The notes: generated from the sequence alone by a model not told the origin. A stretch of 64,000 nt of DNA from Deltaproteobacteria bacterium UBA1386 (GCA_002305765.1 DBQU01000049.1:4774-68773), one strand, 5' to 3'. Positions 31,335 to 39,765 are shown, counted from the first letter of the stretch. A program made the numbers and translations.

Positions 31335-33135
31335 GAGTGGCATCAAAGACGGCATGGCACAGAAGACAAGGGAAGACGAAAATCTGTACCAGGTTCTTTT
31401 CGAATCCTCGGAGATCGCCACCATTATCGCGGAGAGAGACGGAACGATCTTACGCGTGAACAAGCGGTTCCTGGAGCTATCGGGGTACCGCCGGTCCGAC
31501 GTGGTGGGAAAGAAGAAATGGTCCGAACTCGTCGTCAACGGCGATCTCACGAAGATGACACAGTACCGTGACTTTCTTGACCATGACGCCTCCGCTCCCG
31601 CTCACACCTATGAATTCAAGTTGGCTGCCAAAAACGGTTCCACCAGGGACGTCCAGATCCTCCGCCAGGCCGTCGCCGGGACGAAGCACGCGGCCATACA
31701 CTTCGTGGACATCAGCGATCTCATGCGCGTCGGCAAGAAGGTCATCTCAAGCGAGGAAAAATACCGTTCCCTCATCGAGTCCACGGATGACTCGATCTAC
31801 ATGATCGACCGCGAAGGCACCTATCTCTTCGTCAACAGGCAGGTACTGGCACGGTTGTGCGTGACCGAGGCGAACATCATCGGCAAGCACTACAGCGACT
31901 TCCATGACGCCGAAGACACCATCGAGTTCGCGGGGTACGTGGACAAGGTCTTTGAAACGGGATCGTCACATCGTTATGAACACAGGAGCGGGAAAGGCGG
32001 GGACCGCTGGATGCTGCGCACACTGAGCCCCATAGTCGAAGGCCGCACCGGGCAGGTAAGGTTCGTTGCCGTCGTGTCAAAGGAGATCACGGACCTCAAG
32101 AAAACGGAAGAGAAACTGAAGTACCTGAGCCTCCACGATCCCCTGACGAATCTCTACAATCGGGCCTATTTCGAGGAGGAGATGCATCGTCACGACAACA
32201 ACCGGTTCGACGTGGTCGGGCTCATCATGTGCGATATAGACGGCCTGAAGCTCGTCAACGACACCCTCGGGCACGACAGGGGAGACGAACTCCTCACCGT
32301 CGCCTCACAGGTCATCCGGAAGTCATTCCGTGAAAGCGACGTCGTCGCGCGCGTCGGAGGCGACGAGTTCGCTATCCTTTTGCCGAACAGCCCCAAATCA
32401 AAGGTTGAGGAGATCTGCGCCAGGATCAGGACCAGCGTGGCCGCGTACAACAAGAAGAACCCTCACCTCCCGTTGGGCATTTCCACGGGGTTCGCTATCC
32501 GCACCGGTCCCGGCCAGAGCATGGCGGAGTTGTATCGGGAAGCGGACAACGCCATGTACAAGGAAAAGCTCTTCGGCAGTCAGCACGCGCGCAATGTCAT
32601 AGTGAAAAACCTCCTGAACACCATCGAGAGTAAGGGCGTCACGACGAAGCAGTCCCTCAAACGGTTGAGACAGCTCGTAAGCGTACTGGGAAGCGCCGCC
32701 GGCCTGACCGAGAAGCGCCTGAAGGACCTCGCTCTTCTCGCGCAATTCCACGATATCGGGAATATCAGCATCCACGACCGCATACTCCTGAAGTCGGGCA
32801 GCCTCACCGAGGAAGAACTCAACGAGATGCGCAAGCACTGCGATATCGGTCACCGCATCGCCCAATCGGCCGCAACCCTGACACCCATAGCGGACTATAT
32901 TCTCAAACATCATGAGTGGTGGGATGGCAGCGGGTACCCCTTGGGTCTCACGGGTGAGGAGATACCCCTCGAAAGCAGGATCATGGCCATAGCAGATGCC
33001 TACGAGTCAATGACCGGCGGGCGGCCCCACCGCAAGGCGGTGTCCAGGGAGGAAGCGCTCAAAGAACTGCGCAGGTGCGCCGGCACTCAGTTCGACCCCG
33101 ATCTCGTAAAGAAATTCATCAAAATAGTAGCATGA
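31333..33135 (+). CDS. PAS-PAS-GGDEF-HD(GYP) cyclic-di-GMP signalling protein
   Basis: Soluble signalling protein of 600 residues: PAS (about 15-130), PAS (about 142-255), GGDEF (about 265-425) and an HD domain (about 440-600). The GGDEF core VGGDEFAIL is intact, preceded by an RESD I-site five residues before it, so diguanylate cyclase activity with product inhibition is expected. The HD part has HDIG (HDIGNISIHDRIL), H in KHCDIGH, HHEWWDGSGYP and DAYESMT, but the first metal-binding helix reads VTTKQSLKRL instead of E-x3-H, and the usual Lys of HDIGK is Asn. Phosphodiesterase activity is therefore doubtful. Start at 31333 or 31354, see the promoter entry. No membrane segments. Confidence 0.92.
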   Translation: MSGIKDGMAQKTREDENLYQVLFESSEIATIIAERDGTILRVNKRFLELSGYRRSDVVGKKKWSELVVNGDLTKMTQYRDFLDHDASAPAHTYEFKLAAKNGSTRDVQILRQAVAGTKHAAIHFVDISDLMRVGKKVISSEEKYRSLIESTDDSIYMIDREGTYLFVNRQVLARLCVTEANIIGKHYSDFHDAEDTIEFAGYVDKVFETGSSHRYEHRSGKGGDRWMLRTLSPIVEGRTGQVRFVAVVSKEITDLKKTEEKLKYLSLHDPLTNLYNRAYFEEEMHRHDNNRFDVVGLIMCDIDGLKLVNDTLGHDRGDELLTVASQVIRKSFRESDVVARVGGDEFAILLPNSPKSKVEEICARIRTSVAAYNKKNPHLPLGISTGFAIRTGPGQSMAELYREADNAMYKEKLFGSQHARNVIVKNLLNTIESKGVTTKQSLKRLRQLVSVLGSAAGLTEKRLKDLALLAQFHDIGNISIHDRILLKSGSLTEEELNEMRKHCDIGHRIAQSAATLTPIADYILKHHEWWDGSGYPLGLTGEEIPLESRIMAIADAYESMTGGRPHRKAVSREEALKELRRCAGTQFDPDLVKKFIKIVA

Positions 33136-33215
33136 CAAGTGGAGCTCTTCTTTTCCCGGGTCATATGGGACCCATGTAACCTATTGAACCCATTAAAACG
33201 GCAAGTCGAACCCTT

Positions 33216-34838
33216 TCACACAAAGAGGTCCGTGAAAGTGAACTTCTCCCCGTCGAAGAGTCCCTTGTCGCTCAGTTTGAGTTTCGGGATCACCACGAGG
33301 GCCATGAAGGAAAGCGTCATAAAGGGCGCCTTGAGCGTCGTGCCAAGGTCCCGGGCAAGCAAGGTGAGACGGCTGTACCTTTCGGCGACACTGTAACCGT
33401 CCTCGTTCGACATCAGACCCGCCACGGGAAGGGGCAGCACCATCTTCATCTCCTCCGAGACAAGCGAGATGCCGCCCTTCTTCTCGATGACAAGATTGAC
33501 GGCGTCGCAGAGCATCTCATCGCTCGTGCCCACAGCGACGATATTGTGGGAATCATGCGCAATGGACGAGGCCATGGCGCCTTTCTTCAGGCCGAATCCC
33601 CTCACGAAGGCCACCGCGGGCGGCCGATCTGCATAGCGGTTCACAACAGCTATCTTCAGTATGTCCCTGTCCGTATCGCAGGCCAGTGCGTCCCCCTCAA
33701 GGGCGGGAGCCTCGAGGTGAGCATAGGTCACGACCTGACCTTCTATAACCCCGATGACACGAATGGCGTCGGACCTCTTGAGGACCCGAAAATCCTCCGG
33801 TTTCCTGACGGTCGCCCGAAAAATGTTGACCGGGGTGGCCCTGCGATGCGGTATGCGGCTTTCACCGGCTTCGGCAACGATCTCGCCGCGTACTATGGTC
33901 TTCAAGACCTCAAGGTCCTCAAGACCGTCGACAACGATCATGTCGGCAGGGTCAGAAGGTCTGAGCAGACCCACGTCGAGACCGTAGTGAAGGACAGGGT
34001 TGACACAGGCACACCTCAGGACCTTCATAACGTCCACGCCTTTTCTGATGGCCCGGGCGACAAGTGTGTTGATGTGTCCCTTTACGAGGGAATCGGGGTG
34101 CTGGTCATCGGTGCAGAGCATGCAGAAGCCCGGAGATTCGTCGATGAGGGGATAGAGCGTATCGAAGTTCCTTGCCGCCGAACCTTCACGGACCAGTATC
34201 TTCATACCCAGGGAGACCTTCTCGCGCGCCTCCTCAAGCTCAAAGGATTCGTGGTCCGTGGATATGCCCGCTGCTATGTACCTGCGCAACCCTTCTCCTC
34301 GAAGGCCCGGTGCGTGCCCGTCCACCGGCTTTCCTCTTCGTCTTGCCGCCTCTATCTTCGCCTGCACGTCCGGGTCGCCGCCAATGACACCGGGGACGTT
34401 CATCATCTCGCTGAGATATCCAGCGCCTTGCTCGTCAAAGAGGGCCTCCATCTCGGCGAGGCCCATCGCGGCGCCCGACGTCTCAAAGGGACTCGCGGGA
34501 ACGCAGGAGGGCACGCCGAAAGCAAAAACGAAGGGTATTCCCGCGGCGTCCTCCATCATGAAACGCACGCCCTGCGGCCCCAGGACATTGGCTATTTCAT
34601 GGGGGTCGGAAACGGTCGCCACCGTTCCGTGAACGACGGCAAGGCGGGCGAAACCGGCCGGCGTGAGCATGGAACTCTCAACGTGAACGTGGGAATCAAC
34701 AAAACCGGGAAGGATATAGGTATCATACCAGTAGCGCTCCCTGTCAATGCCGGTTATGATGCCGTTGGCGATATGGACTGTTCCAGGAAAGACGGTCTCG
34801 TTATGGAGATCGACGATATTACCGGAGATGGTCTTCAT
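33216..34838 (-). CDS. ade: Adenine deaminase
   Basis: Metal-dependent amidohydrolase converting adenine to hypoxanthine and ammonia in purine salvage. The 540 residues match the Ade family length, with the metal-binding HVH in GFVDSHVHVESS (His50, His52), a conserved GTVATVSDPHEIANVLG, CTDDQHPDSL, and the C-terminal domain containing AHDSHNIVAVG. The gene is alone: it converges with the GGDEF gene on one side (80 bp gap) and follows a long inverted repeat on the other. Start ATG at 34838. Confidence 0.95.
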   Translation of the reverse strand: MKTISGNIVDLHNETVFPGTVHIANGIITGIDRERYWYDTYILPGFVDSHVHVESSMLTPAGFARLAVVHGTVATVSDPHEIANVLGPQGVRFMMEDAAGIPFVFAFGVPSCVPASPFETSGAAMGLAEMEALFDEQGAGYLSEMMNVPGVIGGDPDVQAKIEAARRRGKPVDGHAPGLRGEGLRRYIAAGISTDHESFELEEAREKVSLGMKILVREGSAARNFDTLYPLIDESPGFCMLCTDDQHPDSLVKGHINTLVARAIRKGVDVMKVLRCACVNPVLHYGLDVGLLRPSDPADMIVVDGLEDLEVLKTIVRGEIVAEAGESRIPHRRATPVNIFRATVRKPEDFRVLKRSDAIRVIGVIEGQVVTYAHLEAPALEGDALACDTDRDILKIAVVNRYADRPPAVAFVRGFGLKKGAMASSIAHDSHNIVAVGTSDEMLCDAVNLVIEKKGGISLVSEEMKMVLPLPVAGLMSNEDGYSVAERYSRLTLLARDLGTTLKAPFMTLSFMALVVIPKLKLSDKGLFDGEKFTFTDLFV

Positions 34839-34857
34839 TGAAAGACCCGAAGTATCG

Positions 34858-34949
34858 AATAACCAATAACCAAATTCCAGTGACCAGGGGAAAGACCTTT
34901 GCCGCCGGCTGTCTCTTGACTGGTCATTGGAGGTTGGTCATTGGTTATT
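34858..34949. repeat. Long imperfect inverted repeat upstream of ade
   Basis: Arms of 30 bases, 34858-34887 and 34920-34949, match at 26 of 30 positions when inverted, with a 32-base spacer. The arms are themselves built of ACCAATAACCA / GACCAATGACCA words. It fills most of the gap between the gamma-subunit stop (34959) and the ade start (34838), so it could end transcription of the upstream unit or act on ade. Confidence 0.7.
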
Positions 34950-34958
34950 GTAAGTATA

Positions 34959-35510
34959 TCACTCCGCCTCTATCACTGTCGCTTCGTTGTATGCCCTGGT
35001 GTAGGCGTTGATGTTCTTCTGGCCGTTGACGCCGAAGCGGTTGCGAACCGGCTCTTCCAGCGTGCTGAGCTCGACGACGCGCGTTGCCCGAACGAGGGCC
35101 CCGAGCATCGTTGTGTTCGTTATGGGAACACCCAGCTCTTCCCTGGCGATCTTCGACGCGTCGACGGCAATGATGTTCTGCCCGGGAAATGTGTTTTTCA
35201 GCTCTTCCACAGACTTGTTGGAATTGATGATGATATAACCACCCTTCTTGAGACCTGCCGTCGGGTTTGCCGAGGTGATGAGGGTGGGGTCCAGGATGAG
35301 AACGCTGTCAGGTTTGTAGACCTTTGACCTCAGCCTGATGGGCTTGTCGGATACACGCAAAAAAGCCTGGACAGGGGCTCCGCGGCGCTCGGGACCGAAG
35401 CTCGGGAATGCCTGCGCGTTCATGCCCTGCTTGATGGCAGCCTGTGCGATGATCTCGGCGGACGTAACGGCTCCCTGCCCGCCTCTTCCGTGAAATCTGA
35501 CCTCTAACAT
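34959..35510 (-). CDS. 2-oxoacid:acceptor oxidoreductase, gamma subunit
   Basis: Gamma subunit of a pyruvate- or 2-oxoglutarate:ferredoxin oxidoreductase, an anaerobic enzyme that interconverts 2-oxoacids and acyl-CoA. The 183 residues show the family start EVRFHGRGGQGAVTSAEIIA, then AFPSFGPERRGAPVQAFLR and ANPTAGLKKGG. The alpha, beta and delta subunits normally follow directly; here the next gene downstream is ade, and upstream is cysS (13 bp away). It may be a remnant, or work with subunits encoded elsewhere. Confidence 0.93.
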   Translation of the reverse strand: MLEVRFHGRGGQGAVTSAEIIAQAAIKQGMNAQAFPSFGPERRGAPVQAFLRVSDKPIRLRSKVYKPDSVLILDPTLITSANPTAGLKKGGYIIINSNKSVEELKNTFPGQNIIAVDASKIAREELGVPITNTTMLGALVRATRVVELSTLEEPVRNRFGVNGQKNINAYTRAYNEATVIEAE

Positions 35511-35523
35511 ATACTCTCTCCTT

Positions 35524-36969
35524 TTAAGAAACTGAAGTCTTTATCCGCCACTGTGTTCCTTTGGGTGTGTCAAGGAGCATGATCCCCTTGTCCGCCAGCA
35601 TGTTCCTGATCTCGTCGGCCTTTTGAAAGTCTTTGTTCTTCCGTGCCTCAACACGGTCGTTGATGGCGTCTTCGACGAAAGAAACGTCAAGGCCCATGCG
35701 GGCCAGATGCCGCACCTTCTCACGGGATTCCAGGGATGCCAGATCGTCGCCGAGAAGCCCCAGGGTAGCGGCTAGCGATTCATAGACGGCCTCCGCGGAG
35801 GCGATGAGGGCAACGGCGCTCTCATCCTTCTCGTCGACCATCCTGTTAATCTCTTTAGAAAGCTCAAAAACGTGCGAAAGGGCAAGGGCGGTGTTGAAAT
35901 CGTCGTCCATCGCCTCGGTGAATTTTCGGGCGATGTCGTCGGCCTGCGGATAGGACCGCTCTTCGAATGTCTTGCCCTTCTGCGCCTCGAGCGCCCGTTC
36001 CCGGGTATAATAGAGCCTGTGCAGTGCCGTGTTGATGTCCTCGATGGACTGCCCGCTGTAGTCTACCGGGCTGCGGTAGTGATTGGACAGGTAGAAAAGC
36101 CGAAGGACCTCGGGATGGTATTCCCTGAGGAAGTCCCTGATAAGCAGCGTATTGCCTATGGACTTCGACATCTTCTCACGGTCGATGTTGACGAACCCGT
36201 TGTGCACCCAGTAGTTGACGAACTTCTTTCCCGTCGCCGCCTCGGTCTGGGCCTTCTCGTTCTCGTGATGGGGGAAGACAAGGTCCTTCCCGCCTCCATG
36301 GATATCGAAGGGGTTCCCGAGGTAAAGGGTGCTCATGACGGAGCATTCTATGTGCCAACCCGGCCTGCCAGCACCGAAGGGGGCATCCCAGGAGGGTTCG
36401 CCCTCCTTGGATGCCTTCCACAGAGCGAAGTCGAGGGGGTTCTTCTTCTTTTCGTCCACCTCGACCCTGGCCCCGGAGATCATTTCCTCGAGAGGGCGAC
36501 CGGAGAGCTGGCCGTAGTTGCGGAAACTGTCCACGGAGAAGTAGACATCCCCGTCGATATTGTAGGCATGGCCTTTGTCTATCAGGGCTTGCACGAGGTC
36601 TATCATGTCCGCGATATGCTCCGTGGCACGAGGCTCGTGGTTCGGCCGGAGCACCCCCAGGGCATCCATGTCCTCATAGAAAGAGCGAATGTACGTCTCG
36701 CCCACCTCCTGCCAGGGTATGTTCTCGGCATGAGATCTCTTGATTATCTTGTCGTCGATGTCGGTGAAGTTCCTGACGTAGGTAGCGTCGAAGCCCTTCG
36801 AGCAGAGATACCGGTATATGGTGTCAAAGACGATGGCGCTCCTCGCGTGACCGATATGGCAGTGATCGTACACGGTGACCCCGCAGACATAGAGCTTCAC
36901 CTTCCCTTCCGTGACGGGGGTGAAATCCTCTTTCCTGCCTGATATCGTATTGTAAACCTTCAGGGCCAT
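35524..36969 (-). CDS. cysS: Cysteinyl-tRNA synthetase
   Basis: Class I synthetase charging tRNA-Cys. Length (481) is typical. It has the Cys zinc ligand in YVCGVTVYD, HIGH (38-41), TDIDDKIIKRS, a second zinc region GGGKDLVFPHHENEKAQ with WHIECSVMS, and KMSKS in REKMSKSIGNT (about 267-271). It starts 54 bp downstream of the ParB-like gene stop and has its own promoter there. The gamma-subunit gene follows 13 bp after its stop. Confidence 0.97.
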   Translation of the reverse strand: MALKVYNTISGRKEDFTPVTEGKVKLYVCGVTVYDHCHIGHARSAIVFDTIYRYLCSKGFDATYVRNFTDIDDKIIKRSHAENIPWQEVGETYIRSFYEDMDALGVLRPNHEPRATEHIADMIDLVQALIDKGHAYNIDGDVYFSVDSFRNYGQLSGRPLEEMISGARVEVDEKKKNPLDFALWKASKEGEPSWDAPFGAGRPGWHIECSVMSTLYLGNPFDIHGGGKDLVFPHHENEKAQTEAATGKKFVNYWVHNGFVNIDREKMSKSIGNTLLIRDFLREYHPEVLRLFYLSNHYRSPVDYSGQSIEDINTALHRLYYTRERALEAQKGKTFEERSYPQADDIARKFTEAMDDDFNTALALSHVFELSKEINRMVDEKDESAVALIASAEAVYESLAATLGLLGDDLASLESREKVRHLARMGLDVSFVEDAINDRVEARKNKDFQKADEIRNMLADKGIMLLDTPKGTQWRIKTSVS

Positions 36970-36982
36970 AGTGTTGACCGTA

Positions 36983-37012
36983 TTTTTACCACAGCTGTCG
37001 CGGCCTTGTCAA
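36983..37012 (-). promoter_or_regulatory. Promoter of cysS
   Basis: On the minus strand: perfect TTGACA (37012-37007), an 18-bp spacer and TAAAAA (36988-36983), ending 13 bases before the cysS ATG. No ribosome binding site is visible, so the leader is at most a few bases long. Confidence 0.55.
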
Positions 37013-37022
37013 AGCAATTGAA

Positions 37023-38420
37023 TCAAGCGTTCCGCCCCGCGAGAGTGAGCTGGCGGGCGCCCTCACGGAAGCTCTGGATGAGGTTCGCGATCCGCTCATG
37101 GTAGTAGGGGATGCTGCCTTCCGCGGCGTCCGTTATCATTTCGTTCGCCTTCATCGCGTTGGCATGGTCCCTCAAGGTCCCCGTATCGGGCATCTCGCCG
37201 GGGCGAAGCCCACACTCCTTGATCCGCAACGCGCCGATCTGCCGGGGGAGCTTGCTCTCGTAGAGCATCTCGAAGGCATCGATCACCGCAAGGTATCTCG
37301 TGAGAACGTCAACGGGGAGTTCCTCGATGATCCCGTCCTTCCTGGCCACCTGGAGATAATTGCACGTCATATCGACGAACCCGGCAAGACCGATCATAAA
37401 GAAATCCAGTTTGTCGAGGGTCGGGGCCCCTTGGTCCTTTGCCACGTCCATGACGATGGAAGCTACCTGTCTCACCTGCGGCATGAAGACCCATTCGCGC
37501 GAAGCTGCCTCGACCCGTCCCAGAGTGTCATCGAGGAGCGCGAAGACCTCATCTTCCGGGAGGTCTCCCAGCCCGCCGCCACCGGACCGCTTTTTAGCCG
37601 CCTGATCGAGATCGGCGGGCCTGACAAGGTGGAGAGCGACGGGAAAACGGCGCGCAAGCTCCTCCTGACGGTCAACGGGGATGCATGCCATGGCGCTGCA
37701 CAAGGCATCGGTGACCGAACCCTCTCGATCCGCGAGCAGGCGGGAAAGAGAGGGGCAAAGCCCGTGCGCTCCGGCCGCGGGCCGCGCTTTTTCCTGAAGA
37801 TATTTCTGGAAGACTGGGTCGACCTTCCCCGAGAGGTCCATCTCTCTCACAAGATGACCGTACCGCCGGGGCTCCTTTTTCGCGGCGGCCACGATCTCCG
37901 AGGCTTTTCTCATCGTATTCTGATGGAGTCCCACCACCTTCGCCGCATGGGACCTCGCATGTCCGTGTGTGCGATTGACCAGTTTCCCCGCTGCATTCGC
38001 GTCATCGGTCCCATCGACCCCGGAGTGGTCGCCGGCAGCACCGTCACCTGCACCTGGTCCGCGGGTACCGGCCAGGATCTGCCTTTCCATTCCGATCCTC
38101 AATTGCTCTTCCTTGACCGCCTCGAAGATGGCCACTTTTTCCGATATCGTGAAGTCCTTCCTGCAGATGTTCTCGTCATGCTCGCCAAGTACAAGGCTCT
38201 CTATGTCGATGAGGTTGACGTGGGTGCCCTCGACGAGGGAGGTTATGCCGAGCTCCGTGAGGGCTTTGAGCCTCCGATAGCCGGCAACAAGCTCGTTCGT
38301 TCCCTTTCGGATCACAATCGGCTGGAGGAGCCCCAGTTCCGATATGGAGCGCTTCAGGTCCTCCATGTCTCCGAGTTCCTCCCTGTAACGCCTGCCAACA
38401 ATTATATCATCAATCTCCAT
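37023..38420 (-). CDS. ParB/RepB-type nuclease-domain protein
   Basis: DNA-binding protein with an N-terminal ParB-like domain: MEIDDIIVGRRYREELGDME, then LKRSISELGLLQPIVIRK and ELVAGYRRLKALTELG, the CTP-binding GxRR-like box included (GYRRLKAL). A HTH-like region follows (about 130-180) with a low-complexity Gly/Ala insert, then a long C-terminal part (about 280-465) with no known motif. The ATG at 38420 has GGGAGGGG upstream; GTG at 38483 gives 21 more residues and may be used leaderlessly because an AT-rich -10-like stretch (TATATTATATAG) precedes it. Plasmid or element partition and regulation are typical roles, but no ParA is nearby. Confidence 0.8.
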   Translation of the reverse strand: MEIDDIIVGRRYREELGDMEDLKRSISELGLLQPIVIRKGTNELVAGYRRLKALTELGITSLVEGTHVNLIDIESLVLGEHDENICRKDFTISEKVAIFEAVKEEQLRIGMERQILAGTRGPGAGDGAAGDHSGVDGTDDANAAGKLVNRTHGHARSHAAKVVGLHQNTMRKASEIVAAAKKEPRRYGHLVREMDLSGKVDPVFQKYLQEKARPAAGAHGLCPSLSRLLADREGSVTDALCSAMACIPVDRQEELARRFPVALHLVRPADLDQAAKKRSGGGGLGDLPEDEVFALLDDTLGRVEAASREWVFMPQVRQVASIVMDVAKDQGAPTLDKLDFFMIGLAGFVDMTCNYLQVARKDGIIEELPVDVLTRYLAVIDAFEMLYESKLPRQIGALRIKECGLRPGEMPDTGTLRDHANAMKANEMITDAAEGSIPYYHERIANLIQSFREGARQLTLAGRNA

Positions 38421-38732
38421 CTGCCCCTCCCTCACCGGCCGTTTGTTCCCGATTCCGCTGCGTATGATGGTCATGTCGTGCACTCTATATAATATATCCT
38501 TCTCACGCGACGCACCGTCATTTCAGGGATCTCTTCGCGTGGCGGGATGGAACACCCCTGTACAATTGGGGCAGGGGCCACAAGTGGCCCCTATCCCGTG
38601 GATCACGGTGGTTTCGGGGATTATCGCGCACCGCCCCAAGGTAAAGGTGCACAGGATGCATGTTGGAGATGAATGCCTTCGGGTATCCAGGCCCTTTCCC
38701 GCGGGCATGGACCCGGTAGCGGTGCTCCAGGC
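38421..38732. other. Gap with palindrome and possible small Cys-rich reading frame
   Basis: About 310 bases between the winged-helix gene and the ParB-like gene. It contains the hairpin AGGGGCCAC-AA-GTGGCCCCT (38573-38592), AT-rich promoter-like sequence near 38485-38500, and a 61-codon minus-strand frame (38523-38708) discussed separately. Nothing else is recognised. Confidence 0.5.
38523..38708 (-). CDS. Possible small cysteine-rich protein
   Basis: A 61-residue frame with two cysteine pairs, PTCILCTF and CGPCPNCTG, plus a Cys between them (GRCAII), as in small zinc-binding proteins. Codon third positions in its middle are GC-rich like real genes of the window. It lies in the same frame as the winged-helix gene, nine codons after that gene's TGA. 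There is no good ribosome binding site. Presence as a separate protein is uncertain. Confidence 0.25.
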   Translation of the reverse strand: MPAGKGLDTRRHSSPTCILCTFTLGRCAIIPETTVIHGIGATCGPCPNCTGVFHPATRRDP

Positions 38733-39098
38733 TCACCGTTTTTCAAGAGATCCGGGGTTGGACCATCTCTCCATGGGAAGAAAATAGTAATGATTCTTGT
38801 TCCCCCTTCCTCTTCCCTTGCGTTGCACGATCATCCACCTGCCCTTGAGGACCTTGAGGGCATCGATGGCCTTCCTCCTTGATATTCCCGCGGCATCGGC
38901 GATCTCGTTGATGGACAGGCCCCTGCTTCTGATGAGTCCCCTCTTCCGTCTGTCGGCGTCGGACTTCAGGAGAAGAATGAAGAAAACGGAGCTCACGTAG
39001 GGCCCGAGCCCTGCCATGTAACGGTCCACATAGGACAACAGGATATCCGCGGTTCCGGGACCACCCTTTGCCACCATCTTCGTCGCCTCGACCTTCAC
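38733..39098 (-). CDS. Winged-helix DNA-binding protein
   Basis: Small (121 residues) protein with a clear helix-turn-helix: GLSINEIADAAGISRRKAID followed by ALKVLKGRWMIVQRKGRGRGNKNHYYFLP, which reads as recognition helix and beta wing. The first 50 residues (LLSYVDRYMAGLGPYVSSVFF) form helices as in replication-initiator or DnaD-like winged-helix proteins. GTG start with GGAGAAGG upstream, overlapping the stop of the gene before it. It could regulate this accessory unit or start replication of an element; the sequence does not decide. Confidence 0.7.
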   Translation of the reverse strand: MKVEATKMVAKGGPGTADILLSYVDRYMAGLGPYVSSVFFILLLKSDADRRKRGLIRSRGLSINEIADAAGISRRKAIDALKVLKGRWMIVQRKGRGRGNKNHYYFLPMERWSNPGSLEKR

Positions 39099-39763
39099 AC
39101 CTTCTCCGAGCGCGAGGGACCGAATATGGAAAGGACATTGCGTTCGCTCTTGCGCGCACCCGAGGCGGTCATCGAAATCCGTTTTTCAGCCACGCAGACC
39201 TTCTCCCAGAGTCCGGCGGCCGACGTGTCTTCCGTGGCCGGTCCGGGCGGGTGATATGCTTCAGTCCATCCCGGATTCCAACTGTTAGCGGTCCCCTCTT
39301 CCACGGCGATGTCACCGGCGGAACCCTCGATATCATCCGTGGTTTCCAAGAGCGAGAACCTCCAACGTTGATCCTTTCTGGCCATTCTCTTGACCCTCTG
39401 CTCTATCCACAAACAGATGTAGGAAGCGATCTCTCCAGCGGATTTCGTGAGGTCGAGCTTTTCCTGTCTGGCCAATTGCATCAGGACCACCGTCGCATCC
39501 TGAATGTAGTCATTCAGTTGATCGCCAACATAATGTCCCCTGTCGACCCTGCCGAGGATCCTCCTGACGACACCATCAATGACCTTTCTCGAATACAGCC
39601 TCTCCACCAGCCACAGCTGACCCGATGATCTGGCGTTTTCTATCATCAGGGCAAACTCATCGGCGCCCATGGACCTGAAGAAGGCCCTGGCATAGGACGC
39701 AACTGCCTGTGCCCGCTCCCCGGCAGTCACCATCGGGGACACTCCCTGCTCCATACGCATCAC
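39095..39763 (-). CDS. Protein with sigma-region-2-like segment
   Basis: A 222-residue protein of unknown function. The segment about 60-125 (VDRGHYVGDQLNDYIQDATV, VLMQLARQEKLDLTKSAGEI, ASYICLWIEQRVKRMARKDQ) has the helical spacing and the terminal W-I-x-x-R-V-K-R of sigma-70 region 2 (core-binding and -10 recognition helices). I see no region 4, so it would be a divergent or partial factor. GTG or ATG start (39763 or 39760) with AGGAG upstream. It is between the DotM-like gene (2 bp) and the winged-helix gene (4-bp overlap). Confidence 0.5.
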   Translation of the reverse strand: MMRMEQGVSPMVTAGERAQAVASYARAFFRSMGADEFALMIENARSSGQLWLVERLYSRKVIDGVVRRILGRVDRGHYVGDQLNDYIQDATVVLMQLARQEKLDLTKSAGEIASYICLWIEQRVKRMARKDQRWRFSLLETTDDIEGSAGDIAVEEGTANSWNPGWTEAYHPPGPATEDTSAAGLWEKVCVAEKRISMTASGARKSERNVLSIFGPSRSEKV

Positions 39764-39765
39764 TT

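Noticed and set aside
33546..34841. Long open frame (431 codons) on the plus strand opposite ade
   Set aside because: It mirrors the codon periodicity of ade; the protein is His/Gly/Arg-rich without domain or signal, as expected of an antisense shadow in GC-rich DNA.
37098..38492. 464-codon plus-strand frame opposite the ParB-like gene
   Set aside because: The minus strand shows a clear ParB-type domain; the plus-strand product does not resemble a protein family.
38700..38740. Selenocysteine readthrough of the TGA ending the winged-helix gene
   Set aside because: No convincing SECIS-like hairpin directly follows the TGA, and the winged-helix domain is complete without the extension.
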